Of a stretch of DNA of 64,000 nucleotides, positions 10,990 to 20,715 are shown piece by piece; positions within the stretch are counted from its first letter, which is position 1, and each line of letters starts with the position of its first letter. A program made the position numbers and the translations under genes. The notes below the pieces were generated by a model. It ran no database searches and was not told the origin of the DNA. It worked only from the letters and a program-made list of their open reading frames with translations. Origin of the DNA: Alopecurus myosuroides (Eukaryota > Streptophyta > Magnoliopsida > Poales > Poaceae); NCBI GenBank assembly GCA_028641055.1, contig CM054058.1, forward strand, positions 88,113,927 to 88,177,926. Reading direction: 5' to 3'.

Positions 10990-13900
10990 TCAGTCAAAGC
11001 GCTGAGCGTTTTCAGCCGCCAAAACTCTATCTACCTCTTCAGAGGTCATTCGGATAACCTTCTCCGCTGCAGGACGTACAGCATCATAGTACGGCGAGAT
11101 ATCCTTGATTGCATAATCCGGGTGCCGAGCAACAGAGTTAACGTCTATCTCAGGGTGCCATATTCGGACAAAAGAGAGAGCTACAACCGCGCCGCACGTC
11201 ATCTGATTGCGCACACACGCGCGAACTTCTCCTTCACGTCCAAACAACCTGAGAAGATAGCTCCAGTCTTCGGGACCTTTTTCGAGTGGGTAAAATGCAG
11301 CGTTCATCGCAACCAAGACCTCGTGAATAGAACTCACGAGAATTCTCGCCTGGAGGACTCGGAATTTCAAGGTGGCCATGACAAAACCCCGACTGCGATC
11401 AGACCAAAAATTGTTTGCATGAGGTTTTGAGCTACTGGCCTCTTGAAGGATGTGATTTTCTACCCACTGCTTTTCTTCCCTGTCATCCGGATTGGCGACT
11501 GAAGAGCAAAAACACACTCAGTCAGATAATGAAACAAGGAAGAAAAAGGGCTCGGGGGCTTCACTACATACAAAGCAAGTCCCTTGCGACTACAGCCAAC
11601 TCATCCATCAGAAACTGTTCGCGTTCAACCGCCAATTTCTGCTTGGACTTCGCCACATCGGCTATCCCGCGCATAGCTTTTAGCTTGCGCTCACCCTCCT
11701 GGACCTTATCACGAAGGCCCGCAAAAGTGCCAACAGCGGTAACAAGTGGATTTACTGGAGTACCACGTCCACCCGAAGTTTCCGCGGCAAACCCAGTAGC
11801 CTGGAAGAATACAACGAAAGAAGTAAGATGCCCTACTCGAGTCATGTCTAGTCACACATCTGACAAACGCTCGGGGGCTACTCCCATCGGGAGACAACGC
11901 ACAAACAAGGGGAATGAATTGCAAGACGAATTCTTCGATTAAAGACAACAAAGGTACGGGAATACATCCCAAGGTTCATTACATTCAAGGAGAAAAAAGA
12001 AAAACTATGAAGCTACATTGGTGCTCCCGCTAGCAGCAGTCGCCCCTCCCCGCAGTCGAGCAAAAATCTCAGACAGCTTCCGAGCAAGAATAGCGGCTTG
12101 CTCGCCAAAACGAGAGAGCCGTACCTTTTTGCCCGTGGAGGGGTCGACTGGAAGAGATGAGTACGCCTCTTCCAAACCTTCGACTCCGTGCGCCAAAGCA
12201 AATTGGATCGCGGTCTTCGCACCAAACTCCGACTGTGCGACCGCGAAGGCATCCAGAAGTTTGCCTTCTGAGAAGACCTTCAACAGATCATCTAGCGTGG
12301 GTGCAGGAGTGGCGTTGGCGATGAGGCGACCATGCAGTTGCACCAGTACTTGAGTAGCATCGCTAATCAAGGAGAAAACTCCGTCAGCGTGCCTATTAAG
12401 CTGGGCAAGCGTGTCGGTTACCACATCTACCCGCTGGAGCCCAGGGATCTCTAGAGGAACATCCAAAAGACCTACAAAGGAAGGAAATAATATTTAGCAA
12501 AGTTCAGCGAGATGAAGGATCAAAGTCGCAAAAGCCCAAAAAACTTACCCGCGAAACGTTCAGCGAGGGGACGGAGGAACCCGACAATGTCGTTATCGGC
12601 CTTACTGCCAGCTTCCTCTAACGCCTTCAAGGCCTTCCGCGCATCTGCAAGCTGTCGACTAAAATCTTCCGATTGCATGCGGGAAGCCTCCAGCTCTTGC
12701 CGAATGGCCGTCAGGTCAGCCTCCCGAGCAGTTACCTGCTCAGAGAGTTTGACCTTTTCGGATTCGGCAAATTCAAGTCGAGCTGCAAAGAGATGCTTAT
12801 CAAAAATCAAGAATGTACAGAATACTGAAGACAGGGAGATGATAAAACTTACCCTTGAGAAGGTCGTTTTCAGTCTGAAGTCGGCTGCGGTCCGTTCGAA
12901 GGGACTCGCAATCCGACTCGGCGAGAACGACGCGGCGACCAATCGCCGCAAGAGAATCAATGAGTGACTGCAAAGGCACGAAGACGGAAGAGTTAAAAGG
13001 ATTAAATTGGAGTCTGTACCCGATTATTTACAATCGACTACAGCCTCGGGGGCTACTCCCATCGGGAGCACTGCCGTGCACCCGATAAAAATGAAATCAT
13101 GAAGAAGAATAAAGCTAGAATTTGAGCCTGTGGCCGATCGCATGCGATCGACTACAGCCTTGGGCGCACTACTAGAGAAAAGACTATAGGAGAAAATGAG
13201 GGCTCGAGGCACATATTGGCAAAATGCGCCTCCTATATATTATGCGAGGCGCATTTCCAAGATGTGCCTTCTATAATGCATGTATAGGAGGCGCATTTGT
13301 CAATATGCGCCTCCTATAATGTAATTATAGGAGGCGCACTTCTATAATATGCGCCTCCTATATTTTGTGTGGGCCCGGGTGGCTTCTGAGTCAGCGAAGG
13401 CGAGACGCATCTCACAGATGCGCCTCCTATAGTTGGAGATATAGGAGGCGCATATTTGTGGAATGCGCCTCCTATATATTATGCGAGGCACATCTTGAAA
13501 ATGCGCCTCGCATAATGTATAGGAGGCACATCTTGAAAATGCGCCTCGCATAACATATAGGAGGCGCATCTTGGAAATGCGCCTCGCATAATATATAGAA
13601 GGCACGTCTTGAAAATGCGCCTCCCATAATATATAGGAGGCACATTATAAAAATATGCGCCTCCTATAATATTCGTCCCGTCCACTTCCCACGCATCCTC
13701 CCTCTTACCCTCTCCATCCACTCCTCACTCTATCTCCCTCTCCCCGATCTGCCTCTCTCGCCTCCGCCTCCGCCGGCGCCGCCCCCTCCCCCCAGCCCCG
13801 GCCATATTCCATTCCGCCACCCCCTCCTCTCCTAGTCGCTCCCCTTCTCCTCCTGCACCAAATCGAGCACGCCGCCCAAACTCACCGGCGACAGATGCAC

Positions 13901-16900
13901 CGCTACCCACGGCGTTGCGGTGGGCTAGCTCGCCGGCGCAAGCGTGCTTTGATGCGCACCGCTCCTTCTAGCAGGCCGGACCGTGGCGCGTTCGTTAGCT
14001 AGGTTTTTTAGCGGCAGTGCCACACGCCGGACACGGCTCTCCGGCCACCACGACGGCGACGGTGCCGACGAGGGCCACGGACCACCGTCGTCTATCTCGT
14101 GCTGCTACAGGGAGGACTCCTCTCCTCGATGCAGGGCATGGAGTTGTTCGCCGTATCCCCGCCCTGGCCGTCAGATCCCGGCCGCCACTGCTCGCCTGCC
14201 TCATCCACCGCCGTCTTCGCGAGAGCCCCGACGGCACGCAGGCCGTGGAGGCCGGACCTCAAGGCCAGTCGTGCTGCTGCAGCCGCCGGCTGTTTTCTCC
14301 GACCAACCACGTCCCCGAGCCGCATCATGCCACCGGCCGTCCTCAACGACCCGCTGCTGCAGGTGAGACATACCCTCCATCTGTTGCTATTTCCTTCCTC
14401 ATGTCAACGCCATATGTGATCTACTTGTTGACCTGCTCTAGTTTCGGCGTCGTTGCCTGTGACTGCTGTAGTTTTTGTGTGACTCGGTTCGACCCAGCCA
14501 GGCTATACTGAGGAAAAATTCAGCTGTGATTCCCTTGCACTCTGCTGCTATACATCTTCAAGTTTTCGATTCAGCAATGTAGAAATCTAGTTCCGATTCA
14601 AAATGTTGAGTTGTACCTTCACAGTAGCTTAATTTGTTCCCCACTGCACTCCTAGCTAGTGTGAATCGTTTTATGAATCATCGAAGAATTGATTTTTCTG
14701 GGATGCAATGTGTAGCCACATATGCATGATGTAGCTTTAAAATATACAGACAACACTACATACTGAATTAATTTCTGTGAGCACTAATGTTCAGTGTTGG
14801 GACTGGCAGTCCCCTTTTCTTCATGTGAAGTAGCCTAGTATGTTGCTTGTTTATACGTGATTTACTTCATTGCTACTGGGAGGAGTTTATACTATTTCCG
14901 ACTTGTCAATGAATGGTAACAGTGTCTTGATTTTCTCTATCTCGATAGGCTGAAGTTTCTCAAATTAAGTGTGAACAATGGCAAGGTAGCTGCGAATCGA
15001 CTAGTTGTTCTCTTGCCAAAATACCTTGAGGTGTGCACATTGGTTGCTTATGTTGTTTCTTTAGCCAGCTAGCCGAACTCCAAGTGTACTCAGCTCGATT
15101 TCATTTCCCTGAGAGGATTGATTGGTTACTGGATCATTTAGAACCAGATCGATGACCTGTAGGTTGGAGTAAACTTACTGCTAGCTGTGATAGTCTTTCA
15201 CTGTACTATACGCCTTGCATTTTTCCATTCAGCAACAAGCATGAAAATTTAGTTCCGATTCAGCATATACCTTGACAGTGGATTTGTTCTTTCCACACCG
15301 CGTTACTAGTGGAAACCGCTTTTAGTTTAGATGGTTTGATTAGTTGTAGATTCGAACGACTGATCAAAACAAGTGTCCAATGGTTTACTGGTCCAAAACG
15401 AGTGATCAAAACGAGTGTGCGCGCAGGTCGCTGTTGATGTGGTGCATATGACGGTGACACCCATCGCTGAACTTTACAAGGCTCAAAACGAGTGATCAAA
15501 ACGAGTAAACATCGCCTAGGCTTGATGTGCTAATGCACTAGCGACACGAAAACTGCAAAAAGAATGTCTTTCACTGATGATCTTGCCGTATGTCCAGGTC
15601 GAGAACATTGCCCTCAACACTGATGCGATCTCCAGCTCAGTGGCTCCCATGAGCAAATAAGTGGTCAGGATGACATCTGCTCTTCTGTAACCACCTTTCT
15701 CGTGGCATTCATGGAACAAAACTTACGCGGCGAGAGTGGCAATCAGCGAGAAGATGTGGATGCAGTACCCGTGCCAAGTGTGGATCAGCTCAGCCTTGCT
15801 GTAGAAGACGTCGTGCATCAGCGATAGCTGCGCCTCGGCCACCCGATACATGTGGTGCCATTCCGAATCCATATCCAAAAGAATGGGAACAACCCCAGCA
15901 GACGACGGCCCCTTGAGCAGTTTCTTGGCCCAATTCAGCAGTGTGTGAGCTCGAAAAATTTGCCAATATTTTTTCTTCGAGGCAGCACAAATCAAGTACG
16001 ACCGCAACGTCGAGGTAATCCCTCTAACCCCTGCTAGCTGCTAATACTAGCTACAACGCCACTGTCATTTTCAGTACCCAACCTAAGTATGAGGTACGAA
16101 TCCAAGCCATTATTGGTTTGCATTTTTTTCGGTCTTTCATCTTGTTGCACCCATATATATGCATGACTATGTATATATATTGTCAACTGCTAGCTATTTT
16201 AGGTGATCATCTTGTTGCACCCATATATATGCATGACTCTGTATATATTGTCAACCGCTAGCTATTTTAGCTATTTATTTCCACTGACATGTAACTAATA
16301 TCATCTTTCTTTGTGTGTGTAGGAGATGGCGAAGAAGTGCTATGTCGTGTACATCGGTCGGGTTCCAGGTGTGTACGAGGAGTGGGAAGACTGCGCGAAG
16401 CAAGTCAACACCTTCTCGGGCAACCTCTACCAAGGCTATACGAGTAGAGAGGTGGTGGAAGAGAAGTGGAGAAAAAGTGGAGGAAGTGGCGGAAGAGAGA
16501 TGGCAGAAGAGAAGTGGAGGCACGGAAGGAAGAAGTGGAGCAACTTCATCGTGATCATCATCGCCTCATTGCTATCCATCGTAGTCTATGTGCTTTACTC
16601 TCACCTAAGCTAGCTAGAGCTCGATCCCTCGTCGCAGTTGTAACGTGATTGTGAACTTGTACTCGATCGGAGACGCAAACAGTTGTGTTGTGTGATGTAC
16701 TTCGTATAAATGAACTTGCGTATATGTATGTCGTGATTTGATTCAAGTTGATGGTATTCATGGTGATGCTACTTTCTGGAAATTCTGGACTGTTGTACTG
16801 TATTTGTGTATCTATATACCTGTATATGTGTATTCTGGAACGCGCAGTAATTCTCCAAATTTTAAAATTCGAAAATGTTATACGAGGCGCATATCAAATG

Positions 16901-19004
16901 CGCCTCCTATAAGTTATAGGAGGCGCATTTCAGAATGCGCCTCCCATAAGTTATAGGAGGCGCATTCTAAAATGCGCCTTCTATAACTTATGGGAGGCGC
17001 ATTCTGAAATGAGCCTCCTATAACTTATAGGAGGCGCATTTGATATGCGCCTCGTATAACTTATAGGAGGCGCATTCTGGAATGCGCCTTCTATACTGGA
17101 ATATAGGAGGCGCATTTCAAAATGCGCCTCCTATAAGCCAAAATATGCGAGGCTTGGCGTTCGAGGCTCATTCCATATGCGCCTCGAATAACAAAAAAAC
17201 GAGCCTCCAATAATCTTTTCTCTAGTAGTGTGGGGGGCTACTCTCATCGGGAGCACTGTCGTGCACCCGATAAAATTTTGAAGATAGAAGACAAAGTCTA
17301 CCTGGCCGGTGGCGCGAGAGAGCGGGTCCGCGGAACTGTCCGTTACTTCTGTAGAAGCTGAAGTCCTGGCGGCAAAGCTGGGGGCTTCACGTTCCACAGT
17401 CGCAGCTTCAGGGGCTGCTCTGGGAGAGTTTTGGACGGTGCCTGCGGTGGGAGTTTCACCCGCATCCTTGGCCTTATTACTCTTTTCGGGAGGAACGGCA
17501 GCGGCGTACCTGCGAGGACTGATCGTCTGCAGTCTGCAGCGAAAAGATAGAAAACATCAATATTGAAGCACGGAAAATGTTCAACCAAGAATAAGGAAGA
17601 AACACTTACTCGTCATCTTCGTCGACGTCGTCCAGCAAGTCCGCGTTCCAAGCGGTCGTCATCACTGGGAACGAAGGCGAAGGAGCAAGAGAGCGAAGTG
17701 GAGTCGCATGGATAGGGGCTTGACTGGGCGATGCTTCCAAAGATTTATCCTTAGAAGTAGCTTCGTCCTCATCTACCCGACGACGTTTTGGAGGGACGCC
17801 ACTCGAGTCTTCAACGCCATCCGAAGAATCGTGTTCTGAACTCGAAGAGGCGTTGGCGACGCTGGTGTCAACCGCGCCGTCTTGATGACTCGACACTTGC
17901 TCTGAGGCGGCTTCCCCCGCAGCTGGCGGGTAGCAGTCCGCCATAGCTAGGCTCTACGAAGACAAGAAGAAGACGAGAAAAATCTTATCGACTAGGACTC
18001 AGAACAAAATGGAAACGACTCAAAGACAAGAAACTAACCTCAGCTGGAGGAGGATTTGAAGCAGCAAAAGCTTCGACTGAGCAGTCGGGGAATTTCTCCC
18101 CCACCTTCAGTCGAGTGATACCCGCGATTTTCTTCTCGAATTCCACATTCGAGAGCTCTTCGCGACTTACTCGGCTGGGGTCCTCTGAGCCTTGATACTC
18201 CCACATAGCGGAGGGCCTTTGCTGAAGTGGCTGGATCCTGCGCTTCAAGAAGATACTCGCCAGATGCATCCCGTTGAGCACGACTCCCGCAGTCTGATCC
18301 CGGAGAGCAGCTACTCTTGCGAGTAAGGGTCCAACGGTCTGAGTCTCCTCGGCTGACATCTTGTGCCCCCAGGACTTTCGCCTTGTCAGAACAGCGAACG
18401 GGTGGAACTCCACGATCCCACCCGAGCTGTTGTCGATGACGTAGAACCACCTCTTCCGCCAGCTTTGGGCGGAGTCGACAAAATGCATGTTGAAGTAGCT
18501 GCCTTCTTGTCGAGCCTGGATCCCGAAGCCGCCCGTGCGAAGCGGTTCGCCGAGCTCGGACTCCACCCGCGATCTCTCGCGGAAGATCCGGACTTTGAAG
18601 AGCGCCTTCCAGAGCGCCCAGTGCGGGCGAATGCCAAGAAAGCATTCGCAGAACACGATGAAGCACGAAATGTGCTGCACCGCGTTCGGGGGAAGGTCGT
18701 GAAGCTGTATGCCATAGACACACAGCAACCCGAGGAAGAAGGGATGAAGAGGAAAGGAAAGGCCCCGAGTCACGTAGTCCACAAAGACCACGCGCTTGTT
18801 CGATTGAGGATTGGGTACCTCTTCCTTTTTTCCGAGACGGACTCGCTTCTCCGTCTCCACCGGCAGCAACCCCTCCCGCTGCATCTCCTTGATGCTTTTC
18901 GCGGTGGTGTTGGGGGAGCGCCAGTCGCCGGCACGGGGCGCGGGTTGCGCGGAAGGTTCGCCGGATGCAGAGGTGGCGGCGCCACGCTTTTTTCCGCCAG
19001 CCAT
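10990..19004 (-). CDS. Eight-exon antisense aORF of element B, Transposase_28-type protein (~1027 aa), apparently intact
   Basis: Minus-strand exons with GT..AG borders and consistent phases: 18039-19004, 17610-17953, 17302-17533, 12853-12967, 12549-12782, 12017-12471, 11572-11800 and 10990-11498; together 3084 nt with no internal stop. Start chosen at 19004 (MAGGKKRG); an in-frame ATG at 19091 would add a hydrophobic leader. Residues about 80-230 match the grass 'putative gypsy type transposon' domain (Transposase_28), e.g. GLSFPLHPFFLGLLCVYGIQ and ECFLGIRPHWALWKALFKVR. Then come an acidic Ser-rich nuclear-type region (PPKRRRVDEDE), a coiled coil (about 515-630) and a conserved C-terminus shared with element A's aORF. 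Exon 6 also runs to a TAG at 12005-12007 if unspliced. Intron 3 contains the CACTA element. Function is unknown. Splicing is inferred from sequence only. Confidence 0.8.
13197..13673. repeat. Left subterminal repeats of CACTA element 1
   Basis: About a dozen copies of a 14-16-bp unit (ATAGGAGGCGCAT or its complement ATGCGCCTCCTAT) in both orientations. Neighbouring copies form perfect or near-perfect inverted pairs, so single strands could fold into serial hairpins. Subterminal repeats of this kind bind the element-encoded transposition proteins in En/Spm elements. Confidence 0.9.
13675..14362 (+). other. GC-rich exon-like segment with splice donor in CACTA 1
   Basis: Composition changes sharply to a pyrimidine-rich then GC-rich stretch resembling a plant 5' UTR and first exon. 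It ends in CTGCTGCAG followed by the donor GTGAGACATA at 14363. Several overlapping open stretches exist (for example 13983-14366 and 14099-14419) and I cannot choose between them. It may be the 5' exon of the transcript whose last exon starts at 16323. Identity of the source gene is not recognised. Confidence 0.4.
14363..15519. other. Intron-like AT-rich stretch of CACTA 1
   Basis: No coding signal seen. It is AT-rich and could be part of the intron between the exon-like segment ending at 14362 and the acceptor at 16321-16322. Short direct repeats occur (for example AAAACGAGTGATCAAAACGAGT near 15397-15510). Confidence 0.4.
15520..16007 (-). pseudogene. Captured DUF4220 gene fragment (antisense in CACTA 1)
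   Basis: Reading minus, a frame shows features of grass DUF4220/DUF594 membrane proteins. These are an AEAQLSLMHDVFYSKA block, a hydrophobic IFSLIATLAA block and then, in the same frame after a TAA near 15723-15725, VLFHECHEKGGYRRADVILT and LLMGATELEIASV. In that family these blocks span consecutive transmembrane segments. The fragment has no start or end and is broken by the stop, so it is a transduplicated piece of a host gene. The call rests on recalled family motifs and needs a search. Confidence 0.6.
16323..16613 (+). CDS. RNase-H1-N/viroplasmin-like domain protein with C-terminal membrane anchor (95 aa)
   Basis: ATG at 16326, three bases after a good acceptor (TTGTGTGTGTAG). Residues 4-45 match the Cauli_VI/RNase HI N-terminal fold that binds RNA:DNA hybrids or dsRNA: CYVVYIGRVPGVYEEWEDC, then QVNTFSGNLYQGY. 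A charged linker contains a duplicated EEKWR motif (45-49 and 61-65). Residues 73-91 are a strongly hydrophobic helix (IVIIIASLLSIVVYVL) followed by only a few residues, i.e. a tail-anchor topology. No catalytic RNase H domain follows. It lies inside CACTA element 1; a broken homologue sits in CACTA element 2 (39206-39472). The substrate and role are unknown; domain assignment is from motif recognition. Confidence 0.75.
   Translation, partial: EMAKKCYVVYIGRVPGVYEEWEDCAKQVNTFSGNLYQGYTSREVVEEKWRKSGGSGGREMAEEKWRHGRKKWSNFIVIIIASLLSIVVYVLYSHLS
16876..17208. repeat. Right subterminal repeats of CACTA element 1
   Basis: A dense run of TTATAGGAGGCGCATT / AATGCGCCTCCTATAA units, alternating in orientation with a spacing of roughly 30-35 bp. 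It mirrors the left array. Confidence 0.9.
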
Positions 19005-20208
19005 TGCTTGCAGCACGAGCTCGAGCGCGAGGAAGACGAAGGTGGGCGCGAGGAAGAAGATGAAGACAGAGAGCTGGGAAAGTTTTACCATAGCGCTAAC
19101 ACCCGTAGTTATACACAGAGCGAGACGATTTCAGCCGTACGATGCGCTACGTGGCGCTTATCATGGCCGCCACGCGTGAAGATGAAACGAAGCGGCGGCC
19201 AGCGCTGTTTCGTGCCACGATCTTAACAGAAGATCGTGCGCATTTACTGCGCGGTTCGCGTGAAAACCGGGAACGACGTCTCGTTTCCCGGTCAAAAAGC
19301 TGACCAGGTGGGCCACCATCTGCTACCACTCTGTCACGTCCCATCGGGAGAAGAGGAGTGCGCCATGACGTCATGGCATACATCATCCGAAATCAAGATC
19401 TTTCGATTGGAAGTTCAAACGCGAAAATATCTTCGTACGAACAACAATTCCTTCGGATAGAAGCAACTTTTCTACGAACAATTCATGAAACAAAACCTCT
19501 TCGAACAAGAGAAAAAACACCCTACACACGAAAACTCTTTCGTATGGGCACGGCATTCCAAACATGAAAACTCTTTCATATGGACCTAATCTTCTCTTCC
19601 AGCACAAATTTCTTTCGTACGGAACTCAAACAAATCAATCGGGTAGAAAGAACCTACCTCTCCTACACATGATAATTTTACATCATAAGAACCTGGATTG
19701 TTCAGCCGACTAGGCACATCCGGATGCCATATTCTTCGAATATGAAGGTAAGACCCGAAAAGATCTCTCTCTTGGGCCTGGAATCGCACTCGAAAGCTGC
19801 GTCCTCCGGTGTAATTCCGTGTCAACAACACGAAGAAAAATCCTAGCGGACGCGCCGGGTACCCCCATAGGTTAAGTTCGATTCGATAAGTCCACAACGG
19901 CCCAGTCGCAACAATCACCTCATCGGGTTCGAGTCGGAGGTCTCGAATCTGTGTAGGCCAGGAATGTTTTTGCCCTAGTCGCAATTAATTGGCCTTGATC
20001 TCTCGGGAGAGCCAAGCTACTGTGCCACATCCTTCTGTGAAAAAAGCCATAAAATCAGGCACTTATATTGCTCGATACTCGAGCATGAAGACCCATGATA
20101 CAGGGAACACACCCTTTAAAAAACAATGGCAGTCAGGGCGGGCCTCCATAAAGAACAAGAAAGATTTGACCGTCTACTCGACTGGAAAAATCCCAGTCAA
20201 GCACACGC
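19005..20208. other. aORF upstream region and 3' untranslated part of element B
   Basis: No convincing gene. Read minus, this should contain the promoter and 5' leader of the antisense aORF. Read plus, it is the region before the 3' LTR. Around 19380-19620 there are dispersed copies of CTTTCGTA/TCTTCGAA-like words. A minus-strand open stretch at 19586-19984 shows no recognisable domain. Confidence 0.4.
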
Positions 20209-20219
20209 TCGGGGGCTAC
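20209..20219 (+). other. Polypurine-tract-like site of element B
   Basis: CTCGGGGGCTACT precedes the 3' LTR. The G-rich core occupies the place of the polypurine tract that primes plus-strand DNA synthesis. It is an atypical PPT (interrupted by pyrimidines), but the CGGGGGCTAC word recurs in the introns of the aORF. Confidence 0.5.
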
Positions 20220-20710
20220 TGACGAAGATATGGATCCTGGACCCTGCGGGTAAAGACACCCCCTCTCAGGCCCAAGGCCAAGGCCCAAGAGGGAGCGCCC
20301 CTGGAGTGCTCTAGAAGGCCCATGTGAAGCCCACCCGCATCAGCTTGCGGGTTAAGTTAGGAAACTTGTAACCGACCTAGCTAGGGTTTGAGTCCTCTCC
20401 GGGTAGAACTCGAGACCTGGCCGTCTATATAAGGCCAGGAGAGCCCACAAGGAGAGGACCAAGTAGTACCGCACGACCAAAAAGCCTTGAAACTCGAGAT
20501 CTACTCTCGATTCGAGCAACCTGTAACCGATCTAATCATCATAATACAGATCGACAGAAGGCAGGAGTAAGGGTTTTACCTCTTCGAGGGCCCCGAACCT
20601 GGGTAAATCTCGCCCCCTGTCTAGCCGACGATTCCACCAGCGTCCATGACTTCTCCTAGTCGAAACCCGATAGGGTCACCTAAGGGATTTGTGGAGTTAG
20701 AGATTCGACA
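20220..20710 (+). repeat. 3' LTR of element B
   Basis: 491 bp, two mismatches to the 5' LTR by eye, ends AGATTCGACA and is followed by the TCGGT duplication. Confidence 0.97.
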
Positions 20711-20715
20711 TCGGT

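Larger units (their letters stand above)
13167..17230. mobile_element. Non-autonomous CACTA (En/Spm) element 1, 4064 bp, gene-carrying
   Basis: Terminal inverted repeats CACTACTAGAGAAAAG (13167) and CTTTTCTCTAGTAGTG (ending 17230) are diagnostic of CACTA elements. Both ends carry dense subterminal repeats of the ATAGGAGGCGCAT type. The 3-bp target duplication is ambiguous because both flanks are G-rich (13162-13166 and 17231-17236). The element lies in intron 3 of element B's aORF. No transposase is present. It carries a GC-rich exon-like segment, an antisense DUF4220 fragment and a small viroplasmin-domain gene. Confidence 0.92.
3893..20710 (+). mobile_element. Complete Ty3/Gypsy (Tat-like) element B, 16.8 kb, with antisense aORF and a CACTA insertion
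   Basis: Two LTRs of exactly 491 bp (3893-4383, 20220-20710) differ at only two positions that I can find (T/C and C/A). They are flanked by TCGGT duplications, so the insertion is recent. Order inside: PBS, gag, protease, RT-RNase H, integrase (plus strand, with several stops and frameshifts), then an antisense eight-exon aORF (10990-19004). A 4.06-kb CACTA element (13167-17230) lies in an intron of the aORF. B is inserted in element A. Because its LTRs are nearly identical while gag-pol is badly broken, it was probably already defective when it moved and was mobilised in trans. Confidence 0.95.

Noticed and set aside
11415..11942. Plus-strand frame of 175 codons in the 3' part of element B
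   Set aside because: Antisense to aORF exons 7 and 8; no domain and no similarity to pol.
12005..12466. Separate small gene ending at TAG 12005-12007
   Set aside because: A GT donor at 12016-12015 joins in phase to the exon at 11800, and the C-terminus encoded by 10990-11498 matches the end of element A's aORF. A single longer gene is more likely.
13197..13673. CRISPR-like regularly spaced repeats
   Set aside because: They are inverted subterminal repeats inside a CACTA element of a plant genome; spacers are not unique and no cas genes exist.
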